Part shown: piece after piece, positions 1 through 12,404 of the stretch | Layout: the number at the start of each line of letters is the position of its first letter | Position numbering within the stretch: position 1 is the first letter of the stretch | NCBI RefSeq assembly: GCF_010183535.1 | Contig: NC_071329.1 | Location: 4,154,001 to 4,218,000 of the forward strand | Source: Caenorhabditis remanei | Taxonomy: Eukaryota; Nematoda; Chromadorea; Rhabditida; Rhabditidae | Reading direction: 5' to 3' | Length of the DNA: 64,000 nt | Program-made: the position numbers and the translations under genes | The notes under the pieces: model-generated | The model's database searches: none | What the model saw: only the letters and a program-made list of their open reading frames with translations | Told to the model about the DNA's origin: nothing

Positions 1-938
1 ATGGGACACGTGGAATGCAGAGGGTTCACTCTGAAACAAAAAGTGTATTTATGTACCTAAGAATAATAGTTGCTACCTGTCAATAGTTAGGGCACAGTTG
101 AGAGTGAGAATGAGAAGTCTGGAGAATATATTGGCGGTGTACCATGAGAAGCATTCATACTCTGTGAACATGATGGAGCAGGCGTCATTGGAGTGAAGGA
201 TAGAGCGGAGGGCTGACCACGTCTGGAAATTTATTGTTAGAAGGGGAGTGCGATGGAGCGAGGTTGTGACAACTGTAAAGTTCTTAGTAGATGTAACACT
301 AGACGCTTAGAAATCAGATGTTAGAATTTCACAGTTTTGGAAAACAAATCGGCTTTGAATGTCCCAGAGTACCAATACAAAAATTGTTCCGAAGTTTCCC
401 AGTTTTGAAACGGCATGGTTTTGAAATGCATCAAAAGTGTCAGAAGACCTAACGGACCCTTACACACCGCTCCAGACCGTTTTAGAACTGGTACGTTTCA
501 GAACCGTCAGGTCTTTTAGAGGTTCCCAGACAACGATTCTAATTCGCATCCGGTTTCAATGATTCTAATTTATACCAGTTCTGATTGGCTTCTTTTCTTC
601 CTCGTTTACTTACTCACCAGAATATAAGCGTAAATTAACTCATGTACGTTGACAATGACGAAGCCGACGTAAATGAGCACTCGCGACGATTTACTGAAGA
701 ATACCCGCATCCACATCAGCCTTACTGCCTGGAAAATGGAAAAGTTAGACATCAAAAGATGTGAAGTTTAACATACGCGAAAAGTGAAGAAACCGGTGAG
801 AACTACCAAAAACTGGTTAATGACAACATTGATATAAAAGTAGGGAGTGTTTCTTTGAAACATTTGGATATCGTTGGCACATTGAGATGGGATGGCAGTG
901 GTACTGATGGTCGAGATGTTGGGGTCCATTGAACTCAT
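1..938 (-). pseudogene. Sra-like serpentine chemoreceptor, 5' part, probably broken; runs off the left edge
   Basis: This is a near copy of the first four exons of the complete receptor at 1572-4038. Exons on the minus strand are 938/929-777, 728-618, 222-77 and 30-1 (cut by the edge). Exons 1-3 are open and nearly identical to the neighbour, including the CSIMF-EYECF loop after helix 2 and the LTID end of helix 3. There are two in-frame ATGs at 938 and 929, the first directly after a TTATTCTAG acceptor. In exon 4, just after the acceptor at 31-33, the copy has 14 bases where the neighbour has 16. This shifts the reading frame, so the remaining exon no longer encodes the VIALCIPR stretch. I infer a pseudogene, or a duplicate that is broken in its second half. 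The 3' half lies outside the window, so a different downstream structure cannot be excluded. Confidence 0.7.
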
Positions 939-1571
939 CTAGAATAAATAGAATGGTTGGTAAAAGACAGAGGTTGATGGAAGACAAAGAGACGGAAAAG
1001 GCGAATAGGAGAACAAAGAGTTTTCACAAAAATTAGCCAAGAATCAAAGGAAAAAGTGAGCCATTAAAATTTAAGCAATATGAACTTTTAGAAATAATCA
1101 AGTTTATTTGATTAACAAACGGATTATTCAAATGTGATGGCAAACGTGCTCCACTGAAACCTTCCAGAAAGTAGTTTATGGAGTGGGTGCTTCGACGGAG
1201 CGCGTTTTTAATGCATTCGGGAATACTACAAAAAAAAGCAGGACATCTTTGGTTTTAAAGGGGGCGGGTAATCGAGAAATATTAAATACATGAAAACGTT
1301 GCACAGTAAGCAGACAAGCGATGCAGGCGAGAGTTAACAAGGTGAGCAGGAGAGCAGTATAAGAGATAATAGGTATAATAGAGGTGGGGGAAATGATAGA
1401 TAGATAGAGGTCGGGTACATATAGGCTGAGGTGACAGAAAATGAGGAATTCACTGGGTAGCTACACAATGCCAGAAAGTGAGACGCAATACTTGGAACCG
1501 CGCTCCACCGCAACGGGAGAACATTTAAATAAGGATACACAGGAAGTGCGCTCCACCGAACAGTCTTCTTT

Positions 1572-4038
1572 TCAATCAACCGGCGTAACCGAAACCGTCG
1601 CGAATTTCGAATCGAAATCCGATTCCCACCCTGACTTCAACTTATTGAAGTAGCCAGTCTGACTCTCATCCTCATTTGTCTTCTTCAACTCATTCACTGC
1701 CTTGTTCCTATTTTTAGTAATCTTGTTAGCAGTGTACAAGACACCATATGGAAGAGACACGCAGGCATATGGATACGTCTGGAAACAAGAACATTGATGA
1801 GCATCCAAGTACAGTAACTGTTAACTTACGTAAACATAAAGAACACCGATACCAGTATAGAATGGGCCCAGAAAAGAAGGGAATTCGATAAGGAAATGGA
1901 TTCCGAATGTGTAGAAAGCAAGACCCATTGTTTGGTATAAAACGATAAGGGAGATAGCACGACTTGAGTTCTCAGCCTCTTTTCTGATGTAACGTTCATT
2001 GATGTCGAAGCGGGATCTGGAATAGCGGCATGTTGAGAAAAAGTTGGATATGGAAGTGTACAGGAAGTTTGAGCATGAGTCAGATTCATAACCACTCAGG
2101 TATTTTTGAGCAAGAGTAGGCCAAAACGATTATTTGGGCCGCATGGCCGATGAATGAATTGGGCACCGTTCTCACAAAAAGGCCACATGACCCAGATGGC
2201 ACTAGTTGGGTACCGAGTGGGCCACAGACTGCATGAAAGCGAAGACACGGTGGAAGTGGGCACCGGTTGGGCACTAGATAACGTCGATGGGCACCACATG
2301 GGAACATGTTGAGAAAACACGCTCTACCGTACATGCTGATATTTCTCCACACTATTTCTTATTTCATCGTGCTTTTCAATTATGCTATTTATTTCGCACA
2401 GAAGAGGAAAACAATTTCGGTACGTGCAAGGCTCTAGGAAATTACAACTCCTCATAATCATTTCTCTCTAGAATCGACCAACTTCAAGGTAAAATGGTGA
2501 ACTATATTCCCTGAGAATTTCGAAAAAGTGCCGGTACAAAAATATAAACGAAGTTGTACTTCTTATCACCAGTAATGGTCATAATTCTAAAAACTTTGGC
2601 TGTTTTCAGTTGGAAATGTCCAACTTTGAGAGTGTGCCATTGCATAATTGATTGACCCCACTAAGTAATTTTGTTATGAATCAAATTTGTTATGAATCAA
2701 ACAGCACAAAGGTAGAACTCCATTTTTGTAGTTGACAACTTTTCTGTACGGACACTCCCTAGAGAGTTATGGTCATTTTAAGTGGACAGCTCTGAAACTC
2801 ACCTCTTTATCTTTCTAGCTTGCCAAAACGAGAACGCGTTGAATGCCATACAAACCAAGATAACCCAAAGGTACATATAAATCTGAGCTTTCAATTCATT
2901 AATGTTACGTCCAAGTCGTTGGAAACAATTCGATTGAATGTTATTATTCGGTCCGTCGCTTGTCATGTGAGCACACACGATGACTGATACAATGAGCTGA
3001 AATTGGGAATTTCTTTTTTGATATTTTGGAAATTTTGACTAACCGCATTCAGCGACAACATTGCTCCACGTAGATAAGTTGATGGGACACGTGGAATGCA
3101 GAGGGCGATTACTCTGAAACAAAATAAGGGAATAGTTATCTATGTCATACTTATCACGGGTCGTAGTTCTACATTGAATTTAGTGATAAAAAGTACTTGA
3201 AAAATATATTTGGGGTGTTAAAACTCAAAAAAAAAGACTCTCGGCCCGGCTCGTCAAATGAAGTATGGTTTATGTGGAATAATTAATACCTGTCAATAGT
3301 TAGAGCACAGTTGAGGGTGAGAATGAGAAGTCTGGAGAATATATTGGCGGTGTACCATGAGAAGCACTCGTATTCATTGAACATGATGGAGCAGGGGTCA
3401 TTGGAGTGGAGGATAGAGCGGAGGGCTGACCACGTCTGGAATTTTATTGTTAGGACGGGAGTGCGATGGAGCGAGGTTACAAAACTGTGAAATTCTTAGT
3501 AAAAAATGTGTTCCAAAGTGTCCTAGTTTTGAAACGAAACGGTTTTGTTATAGATGTAAAATGTTAGGAGACCTAGTGGGCCCTTGAACTTGTACGTTTT
3601 AGAACCGTCATTTACTCCGGTTTCAATACGGACTGTTCTAATTTATATCAGTTCTGATTTGCTCAGTAAACTCTTGACCACTCATATAATTACTTCTTCT
3701 ACTTCCCTCTTTCCCCCGTGATACTCACTTGAATATAAGCATAAATTAATTCATGTACGTTGACAATGACGAAGCCAACGTAGATGAGCACTCGAGACGA
3801 TTTACTGAAGAACACCCGCTTCCACATCAGCCTTACTGCCTGGAAAATGGAAAAGTTAGATCAAAAGATTTGAAGTCCAACTTACGCGAATAGTGAAGAA
3901 ACCGGTGAGAACTACCAAAAACTGGTTAAGGACAACATTGATATAAAAGTAGGGAGTGTTTCTTTGAAACATTTGGATATCGTTGGCACATTGAGATGGG
4001 ATGACAGTGGTACTGATGGTAGAGATGTTGGGGTCCAT
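1572..4038 (-). CDS. Serpentine chemoreceptor (7TM GPCR), Sra-family-like, 355 aa
   Basis: Seven exons join into one open frame: 4038-3886, 3839-3729, 3435-3290, 3113-3044, 2996-2803, 2016-1830 and 1778-1572. All introns are GT-AG and the phases match. The protein starts MDPNIST with an N-linked glycosylation site. It has seven hydrophobic segments, [11 protein letters not shown] in helix 2, [14 protein letters not shown] in the first extracellular part, ALTIDR at the end of helix 3, SDGPNNN before a cysteine, and [14 protein letters not shown] after helix 5. These match the layout of the worm Sra chemoreceptor superfamily, whose members act in sensory neuron membranes; the exact subfamily (sra versus srab) is my judgement. 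A TTATTCCAG acceptor ends at 4048, ten bases upstream of ATG, and suits leader trans-splicing. The receptor at 8599-11063 has the same seven-exon structure and length. Confidence 0.88.
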
Positions 4039-4276
4039 TGAGTATATCTGGAATAAAGGAAATGGTAAGAGACAGAGGCTGATGGAAGACTAAGAGACGG
4101 AAAAAGCGAATAGGAGAACATAGAGTTTTCAGAAAAAATAGCCAAGAATCAAGAACAGAGATTGAAGTGGAAAAGTTTGAGAACAGGATGATGGGGTCTA
4201 CTAGCAAGGTTTACCTTAAAAATGACACTTTCGGAGAAAAAAATTACGGATTTTGAGAAAGAAAAAGTATGTTATA

Positions 4277-4736
4277 CCGTAAAAACTCTATTTGAAGTGC
4301 CCCTTTATTTGAAGTGCCCCTCTAATAGTGGTGCCCTCCGACGGAACGTTTGAACAATAGAGTTGCACCCTCTAATTGAGGTGCCCTCTAATACAGTTGC
4401 CCTCCAGCGATTTACACTTTTCTCTAAAATCATCATTAAATTACTCCGAACTGTTCTCTCACATTACTATTTCAGCATTTTTGTTGTCAAAAACGTAGTT
4501 TGTTATAGAAATTCAGGATTTTCTCCGTTTTTTACTTAAAAGTTCGATGAATTCGGCATAAAAAACTAATGAAGTCAAACAAATTCAAAAGATAGTTGGG
4601 TATCGAGGTTGGGCGAATTCGTTGACGAAAAATAGAGGTGCACCCTCTATTTGAATTGTCCCTCTAATAGAGTTGCACTTCGACGGACCCGTTGAACAAT
4701 AGAGTTGCATGCACCTCAAATACAGTTTTTACGGTT
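4277..4736. repeat. 460-bp inverted-repeat element with ACCGTAAAAACT ends
   Basis: The left end ACCGTAAAAACTCTATTTGA is mirrored at the right end by AAATACAGTTTTTACGGT. The inside is a mosaic of short units such as GAGTTGCACC, TTTGAAGTGCCCC and CCTCTAATAGAG in both orientations, plus two copies of a CGACGGA(A/C)C-GTTGAACAATAGAGTTGCA stretch (near 4330 and 4682). The start of another copy is visible at 63828. No target-site duplication is clear. This is a non-coding dispersed repeat. Confidence 0.7.
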
Positions 4737-5837
4737 CTTGAAAATGTAAAAATGTTGGCTCTCTTCGACAATTGGGGGAGTCCAGATCGGCCCGCCCATC
4801 GCAAGTAAGGTTCGAGCATTTTCTCTCCAGTTGGAAAAATTCAAACAGAAAGAGAGAGATTGGAATCAATCCAAAAGTCATTATGTACAAATGTTTTAAG
4901 ATATTCAATGCGAACTTGAAAATATGTAAATTTGAATCATTGGAATACATCAATAGTACATCAGAAGTAATATTAACAACACTAACAAGTTGAATTCCCA
5001 GTGTATTTATAATTGACCTTTGAATTACTGGAGCTTTTTTTGAAATTTTTCATCGAAAATGTGACCATTTCTGATGATTTTTCAGAATTTCTTCTATTAT
5101 CGAAATAAAAAAGTAAAAAAGTTCCGACATTTTTTCCTCGTCGGTGTTTGCGGACTCAAGCCAAAATTATCAAATTTTGGCTTGAGTCCGCAAACACCGA
5201 GGGGGAAAAATGTCGGAACTTTTTTGTTGCGACAATAATTCTGAATGATAGTCGAAATTTTGACTTTTTCGCAAAAAAATCTCAAAAATTTTAAATCTTA
5301 ACTTTGGTGTCATAATACCCGAGCCTTCGGACCGGGCCTTGACAAGTATGTATTTTCCATTCTATTAAAATTTCCGTTTTCATCGGCCCAAAATTTTAGA
5401 AAAAACAACACAAAGATTATAAGAACCAACGAAAATCAGAGAAAAGGATGGGAAAAGTGAATCTTTTTTCTCGCTTTAGGTTGAATTTTTGAAATTAAAA
5501 AGCGAAAAAAAGAGAGTGAAAGAACTCTTCTGATCGCTTATCTCATGCCACTAATTGCAGATTGTGGAGAGGCGAGAAGAGGAAGAAGCGGGTGATGTAT
5601 TTACTCCTCAAGAGAGCACTCTGATTTTTGTTATTATTGTCTGGGCTTTTGAGAAAAAAGGATGAAAATGGATTATTGAACTTTAGGTTGGAAAAGTTCT
5701 GAAAGATGATGATTTCAAGGGGCATATGTACTTTGAATGAGCCGGAGGGGGATCGGAGAACAGATAGATAATGATACAAATTTAAATAATATACGTTCTT
5801 TTCATGATCTCAGCTTTCCAATTATATCGCGAGTCCT
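4737..5837. other. Intergenic region with a hairpin and transposon remnants
   Basis: No supported gene. It contains the palindrome at 5116-5225 and, at 5330-5350, a CCGGGCCTTGACAAGTATG end typical of the hAT-like elements described elsewhere in this window, without a matching left end. The remainder is AT-rich and low in coding signal. Confidence 0.6.
5116..5225. repeat. Long hairpin (arms about 53 bp)
   Basis: The arm 5116-5168 is followed, after a loop of a few bases, by its near-perfect reverse complement at 5172-5225 (GTCGGAACTTTTT at the right end). The arms differ mainly in a run of T versus C around TTTTCCTC/CCCCCTC. It lies in a larger AT-rich transposon remnant that ends near 5350. 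Confidence 0.75.
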
Positions 5838-5839
5838 TT

Positions 5840-6165
5840 TTGAAATTAGACCGGATAGATAGAGAAAAAAATGCGGGCTTTCTAATGGTATAAAAATCTT
5901 GGAGATGCAATCAAAACTGACCAAGTTACGATCCAAACTGTTTTGGTCCGAACTTCCTTTCGACCAACTTTCAAAATTGTCTCAAACGGGTAGCAAAACT
6001 TTATTTTTGACCGCAATTTTTTGAAATTAAGTCATATAGATAGAGAAAAATGCGGGCTTTCTAATCGTGTAAAAATCTCTGAGATGCGGTCAAAACTGAC
6101 CAAGTTACGATCCAAACCGTTTTGACAGAAAACTCCCTATGGACCAACTTTCAAAGTTTTGATCA
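5840..6165. repeat. Direct tandem duplication, period about 181 bp
   Basis: The block beginning TTGAAATTAGACCGGATAGA at 5840 recurs at 6021 as TTGAAATTAAGTCATATAGA. Both continue through AATGCGGGCTTTCTAAT, AACTGACCAAGTTACGATCC and GACCAACTTTCAAA. The two units have diverged by scattered substitutions and neither is coding. Confidence 0.8.
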
Positions 6166-6625
6166 GTTCGATTTCACGTTCTCCTGTTTTCAGGAAACCC
6201 ACCCCTATGATACTATCAGGCAAGAGTAGAGTGCTCGTCTGATGATATTGTGTTATACGTGTAGGTCCTGTGATGTACATGTTGCGAAAATATTGCTTTG
6301 GTGCTTCTTTGGCGCTGCTAAAACTATGCAAGGCTGTCGTTAGGTTCAGCCAAATGGGTTGATTTTTTCCATTGCTGGGAACCCTGATATGAAATTGCTA
6401 TGGTAATTAAACTTTCTAATACATCAACAATTAGGTTGTTTGGAAATTTTGAAAATCCTATCCTGTTGGGTTGGCGTTGTTGAAGATGTTGTTTCATTTG
6501 TAGTTTCTGTAAATATATTCATTTTTTTCCAGTAATCATAAGAAACAAATGGCTTTCATAAAAACGTGGAACACAGCTGTTCGAAATTTCTTCCTTCGAC
6601 TTCCGGGTTTTTCTTTACTTCCGAC

Positions 6626-6892
6626 TAGGGCTGTTACTTGCGGCAATTGCCGGCAAGCTGGCGCCGCTTATTTTCACGTTAATTGCATGAAAAGTAAGTT
6701 CATTTCCAAAACTTGCTTCCATAGCCGGTTTTCATTTCCAAACCGGCGTCAAACGCCGCTTTTTTGAGTAGAAAATATACTGAAAATGATAAAAACCGGC
6801 GTTAGACGCCGGTTTTAAAAATTGTATTTGCCGCAATCGCCGGAAATGAAACCGGCGATTGCCGCCCGAAAACGCCTGTTTTAACAGCCCTA
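6626..6892. mobile_element. Non-autonomous hAT-like element, TAGGGCTGTTA ends
   Basis: The terminal inverted repeat is TAGGGCTGTTA/TAACAGCCCTA. It is flanked by CTTCCGAC on the left and CTTCCGAT on the right, an 8-bp duplication with one mismatch. The interior is a foldback of CCGGCGTTAGACGCCGG and GGCAATTGCCGG units. No transposase is encoded. Confidence 0.8.
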
Positions 6893-6900
6893 CTTCCGAT

Positions 6901-8598
6901 TTCCACTTTCCGACTTCCTAGAAAATTGCCTTCCGACTTCCGTGTGAAAACTTCTGAAAATGTTTGAATTTTCGGCAAAAATTTTGGCTGAATTCGGTGG
7001 TTTTTGATGATTTTTTGCACGATAACAACTCCAAAATTAGTTTTAGTGATGATGACTAGCAAACATTTATCTCAAATTGGTAATTTTCGAAAAGTACTTC
7101 CGACTTCTACCTACAGAGCCAAACTTCCGTCACTCCCTTTCCGAAAAACATAAAAAAACGATTTAAAAAAAAACATGAATATAAATTTAAAAAGAAATCA
7201 AAACTGTAATACATAAATGGAGCGCGCTTGCTGCGTTCAGGATTTGTTTGCACCTGACGCTTACCATATTACAAACCATGACCGATTTAGTGTTAATTTT
7301 CTTTATACCTTGAAAATGTTGTAGCCATATGATCACATATGATCACCAGGCTTAGTACTAACTAACCACCACGGAACTGACAAGCGAACCTCTCGTATAC
7401 GCCGGTTGGGAATTTTTATAAAACTTAGCACACATATACTTTCGAATATGCTCAATTCAATGGTGTTGTCAAAATTTGAAAAGTTCTTCTCATTGGCTAG
7501 TAAACTCGGTCTGAAAATTCTGGAAATCCAAACCTCATTTTGTCAGCGATGTCCCGAAGCAAGTCAAACCCACTCCAAAAGACAGCAGTTGAAATCTTAT
7601 TGCCAATCCTTGAACCCTTTTTGTTGTGCATCTAAACCCAAACTCAGGAATGACACATATAAACTAATATAAGGCAACAAAAAACATCAAACACTTACCT
7701 GGTCAACTAAATCAGAATAACACATTACAATTAGACTAGATCTCTAATTACTGGATACAAATAGAGTAAAAATAAAACTAAGTTTGAGTTTAATTATCTG
7801 CTGTCATGCACAGTAAACATTCACATCACATTCTAATTAAACAAAAAATTCAGTTTTTCTTCGAAAAATAGGAAACAAAGGAAGACAGACAGTAATACCA
7901 TAAAGTTATAATAATACTGCTGGAAAAGGTCGAGGAAAGGAAAAATCGAGGGTTGGTTGGGGATAGATAGGAAGAGGTATCATGTTTGTACCTTGAGAAA
8001 AAAAACTTATGAGGGGATAGAAAAAGAAACTAAAAAAGAACAGAAAATTTCCAAGACAAAATTGGGAGACAGAGCTTGATAAGCTTGAATCCCAGAAAAC
8101 TGAGATTCCGGAAACTTTCTCAGATTATTCTGACAAAAAAAAGCGGAGCTTATCACAAAAAAACAACAGAAAAATGACTTAAAAAGAACAGACAAAGAAC
8201 TCAAAAAACCAAGGACATAATGAGATTAGACAAAAAGGGGCGGAGCATGAAAGACCCGACCCTTACGTCGGCCACGCCCACTCACGTTGAACCGCTGCGT
8301 TCCGCTTTTTAACAGTACCGCGTTTAGTTCCGTATCGTCGGCGAGTCGATACTCAGCGGATTGAGAAATATAGAACAGAATTGGCAGAAAAAAAAAAGTA
8401 TGGGGGATGAGTACTTAAAAACAGATGCGCGGCGCTGGAATCAGATAAAATTTTGGCGCGAAATTTGAAAGAGAACTTTTTTCGTATTGCGGTGTAGCGA
8501 AAATCCATGAAGTTTAGCAGAGCACAGTTCAGTTTCAGTACTTATCCTCCAGACTCCAACAAAAATAATTTTAAAAAAGGAAGCGATGTAGATAAAGT
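6901..8598. other. Intergenic region, no gene seen
   Basis: AT-rich sequence with short open frames that lack splice or family support. A GC-richer patch at 8230-8360 (AGGGGCGGAGC, GTCGGCCACGCCCACTC) resembles worm intergenic GC patches and could hold regulatory sequence. I see no RNA gene in it. Confidence 0.5.
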
Positions 8599-11063
8599 TC
8601 ATGCGACTGGTGCCAACTCGGGGTACTTCCTCGCGAGCTCTGCATCCCAATCGTTTGCCAACGATTTGAAGTACTTGGCCTGTTCTTCAGCTGGAGTCAT
8701 TGGTGCGGTCAGAGCGGCGACTTTGACTTTTCTTTGTCGTTTGATGATTGCAGGGATCAAGAGAAGAGCAGCAGGGAGGACGAATTCGGCGATGGTGTAG
8801 GTCTGGAAATAATCGCTTTTCTTAAATAAAAAAACTCACTATGCCCGTCGACAACTCACGTAGAGCCACATGGTCCATAGTCCAACGTTGACCGGGTCGA
8901 TTTCCTTAACATGGTCTACGATATAGGCGGTAGCGTATGAGTAGACACCGAGGGCGATCATGACGAGAGCAGTGATGACTAAGAGGACGATGGATGCATT
9001 GTAATTCGCAATCGATTGATACTTCTTTGAGACTGTACTGTTCGATTTGCTGGAAATTTTTTTAAGGGTTAGAGGAGTAACAGTTAACAACTTAAATTAA
9101 GCGATTCGATCTGAAATGAAGGGGGCACCCACCAGGAGGAGTTTGGGTACAAAGATGTAAAATATTTTCACCCACGAAATTGTTTATTGAATGATACATT
9201 GGTTATATCACTTTCCGTGCAAGTATACTCATAGTCCAGGGCTTCAGGGCTGAGGTCCATAAACTGCTTCAAAAATATAGTGTATAACAACATATATCTC
9301 TAAAATTTACTGAAATATTCCTGTAAAATAATTTTCATCTCTGACATTCAGCATTCTAGCATAAGTTCACAAGATCTCTGTACTTCAATCCCACCAAACC
9401 GATAATTACAGTAATGTTTCGGGGGCGGGGTTTAAAATATTTAACTCTAATTTTGAGTAACTTTCGCAACAAGAGTCATCCAAAAAAGTTGTTCACGGTT
9501 TTGCAAGTTTCCAGTGCGAAAACATTTCCAAGAGTCTCAAAATCGACTTTTGGGTTCTAAAAGACCAAAAAAAAGTTGGCAGCCTTCATTTGGACTGGAA
9601 ACCATACTTGCAAACCGGGCCTAAACGGGCCGACACGGGCCGGCGCGTAACTCGCTTCAAAATGAATATTATGAGCTGAAAAATATACCAAAATGTAGAG
9701 CTCTATGTCCGTGACCTAATACGGCCGGATGGCTATTCATTAATGTGCCGCGGGCCAGGAAAAAGAGATTTAAAAAAAGCAAAAATGGTCAAAAAAGCCA
9801 TTCTAGCCCGGCCCGCGGCACATTAATAGCCATCCGGCCCGTAGTAGGTCACGGACATAGAACTTGCCGAGATCTACCTTTTGGTATATTTTTCAGCTCA
9901 TAATATTGAGTTTGAAGCGAGTTAGCGAGTTATGCGCCGGCCCGGCCCGGTTTGCAAGTATGCTGGAAACAGGGTTGGTGCAGAAATGTGACAAGGATCA
10001 ACACTAATTTAAAGGTGCACGTCAAGATTGAAAAAATTTTTCAATAAACATTTCTTTTTCCCGACGCTTTACCTAACGACCCCTCCAACTCACGTTTTCA
10101 TTCTCCAGTAAGTCAAACCCAGAGCCACATTACTTGCCACAAAAACTCCAAAGCTGATACGAAGGTAAGTGAAGAGCTGCTCCTTCAACTCATCCAGATT
10201 CCTTCCTTGTCTTTGCAGACAGTTTCCTTGAATATTATCATTTGGACCGTCATTGGTGATAATCTCGCAGAGACCGACAGAACTGATCAGCTGAAATTAA
10301 GTTTATAGGAAGTGGGTTATTAGATAGGTAGATATCTTACAGCGATGGCGACCAATGCGAATCCACGTATCTTGGATTCTGGGAGAGAAGGATAGATGCC
10401 AATGACGAGCCTGGATAAAATAAAAAAGTTGGGCACGCCCCTTAAAAGAAAAAGCTTACATATTGAAGGTCTGAGCACAGTATAACGTTATCATCATCAG
10501 TCGGGAGAGGATATTGAGGGAGTAGTATGGGAAGCACTCGTATTCGTTGAACATGATTTTACACGGCTGATCGTGGTAGAGAAGAGCTCGGATGAGAGAC
10601 CAGTACTGGAAGAAAAGGGACTAATTAGGTGTACGGAATGCTTCTTTTTGAGATTTGGAATCCGGAATCATCAAAAGAATCAGGAATTTGAAATCCGCAC
10701 AACTCTGATGCACAAATTGCTTGAAAGAAGGAAAGTGCGCTCTGCCTCACCTGAATATAGCCATAGATGAAGGAATGGAGATTGGAGGTCAATACATTCA
10801 CTCCCAACAGTACATTCATTGAAGAAGAAAAGTGGGACTTTTTCTTGAAAAGGCGGTGGAAGAACTGAAACGAAAAATCCGGAGTATAATACACAACCAC
10901 ACGGAATATAACTCACTATTGCAGAGGTAACAACAGTTCCAATGGCGAGAATAGTATTTGCTCCAACATTAAGTTGGAACCAAATTGAGTTTCGCTGTGC
11001 CAACTGAACTTCATTGGCACAGACCATCATAAGCTCTGGGGGTTTGTACCGGGTGGCGTTCAT
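8599..11063 (-). CDS. Serpentine chemoreceptor (7TM GPCR), Sra-family-like, 355 aa
   Basis: Seven exons join into one frame: 11063-10917, 10864-10751, 10605-10460, 10410-10341, 10290-10094, 9049-8860 and 8802-8599. Exon phases are the same as in the paralogue at 1572-4038, and the third and fourth exons are exactly the same length (146 and 70 bases). Conserved landmarks include NATR near the N-terminus, [10 protein letters not shown] in helix 2, [16 protein letters not shown], and [12 protein letters not shown] between helices 4 and 5. The C-terminal tail ends [16 protein letters not shown]. It differs from its paralogue at the end of helix 3 (QTFNM instead of LTIDR), so the usual acidic-arginine pair is absent. 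A TTTCAG acceptor precedes GTAAACATG and would give a six-base 5' leader after trans-splicing. Intron 5 (9050-10093) hosts a hAT-like element. Confidence 0.88.
9603..9962. mobile_element. Non-autonomous hAT-like palindrome, CATACTTGCAAA ends
   Basis: The 360-bp palindrome starts CATACTTGCAAACCGGGCC and ends with the complement GGCCCGGTTTGCAAGTATG. It is flanked on both sides by CTGGAAAC (9595-9602 and 9963-9970), a perfect 8-bp target duplication. The arms contain GGCCCG-rich blocks and CACGGACATAGA. It sits in an intron of the chemoreceptor gene. Confidence 0.9.
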
Positions 11064-11132
11064 GTTTACCTGAAATGAAGGGATATGAATGAAAAAGAGT
11101 GAAGGAATGGTTTGAGATATGAAGGAAAACGG

Positions 11133-12046
11133 CTCAGAGAATTTTTGGCGATATCGCCGGCCAAATCGGCGCGAGCGCTGCCAAAATCGGCGCGCGCGCC
11201 GAAGTGAGGCCGGTGGTCGCCGGCGTTCGATTCTAGGCCGCTGTTTCTTTTATCCCCCTCGGTTCTTGATCAGGTTATCGATTTTTGAAAAATAATTTTT
11301 ATTAACGAACCAATATAACAACAAAAAAGATTTGTAACAAAACGGGATAACAAATTTTTATTGAATTCGAGTCCTCCTGATTTTCTCACTCGTTCTCCTC
11401 ATCGAATTGTTCGAGTTCCTCGTCTACAGTGTCGTCTCTCGTTTAGAACCTCCTCGCTAAAAAAAAAGCCTACATTATAGAAAAAGTTGGGAGATGATTA
11501 CCTTTCTGAACTGGAAGTTTCCACTGCCGGGGGATGGGCCTGTCGTGTAGACGGAGTACTTCAGCTCTCTTCTGAAAAAGTTGTCCATTTCTACAATTTC
11601 CGACGACAATTTCCCAATTTTCTTACTGTAAATATCACTTACCGAGTGCTTGTCATCCTTTTCGTCGTTTACACATCTCGGAATCAGTAAAAAATTAAAA
11701 AGTAGAGTAAAAACATGGAAAAATAATTTTTTAAAACGTATAATGAGTCAACATGGATATGCGCAAGTAAGCATTCCAAGGTCCGGCCAATGAACGGCGT
11801 AAATGCTGTTTCCAGGCCGCAGCTGCGCCCTTCCCTGGCCGCATCCTCTCAAACCGGCGCGATTGCGGCACTTTCGCCGATCTCAAACTTTTTGCTTCCT
11901 AATCCTGCGCCGCTGGTTTATCATTCGGCGAAAACGCCATAACAGGTGGCATTAATGCCGATTTCAGCGGCGCTTACGCCGTTTTGACCGGCGCTTACGC
12001 CATTTCGACGGCGCACACGCCGATCCTACGCCAAAAATTCTCTGAG
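11133..12046. mobile_element. 914-bp inverted-repeat element, CTCAGAGAATTTTTGGCG ends
   Basis: CTCAGAGAATTTTTGGCG at the left end is mirrored by CGCCAAAAATTCTCTGAG at the right. Both subterminal zones are arrays of GC-rich units such as TCGGCGCG, CGCTTACGCCG and CGGCGTAA, and the middle is AT-rich. I could not find a convincing target duplication. No transposase-like frame is present. Confidence 0.75.
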
Positions 12047-12173
12047 GGGGATTGTAAGAAATTAAAAGAGGAAATGGAGAAATGGAAATTCTATGAGAGG
12101 AGCTCTAAACAGTTTCGAGTGTGAAAAAGGGTACAAAACCGAAGAATCTTACTAACATGGGAATGACCCGGAG

Positions 12174-12396
12174 TAGCGCTCGAAATGGGGCGTCCAAGAT
12201 TTTTTTCCGGTCATTTTGGAAAACAGTCAATTTTTGTCGGGGAGTAGTCAAACTTTCACAGAGCCTGAAGACATAGCTGGGGACGCAATTTCCAAAGTTT
12301 CAAGAATATCGGTTCATTTTTAACCATTTTATGACAATCGGGGACGCGCGGGACGGGGGACGCGGGACGTCCCACCGCGTCCCGTTTCAAGCCCTA
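12174..12396. mobile_element. Non-autonomous hAT-like element, TAGCGCTCGAAA ends
   Basis: The ends are TAGCGCTCGAAATGG and (complement) TAGGGCTTGAAACGG, flanked by ACCCGGAG on both sides (12166-12173, 12397-12404), a perfect 8-bp duplication. The right part is GGGACGCGGGACG-type sequence. A relative in the opposite orientation lies at 51025-51236. Confidence 0.9.
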
Positions 12397-12404
12397 ACCC
12401 GGAG

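Noticed and set aside
6549..6767. 72-codon frame after a TTTCCAG acceptor
   Set aside because: Half of the frame lies inside the hAT-like element at 6626, and no domain is seen.
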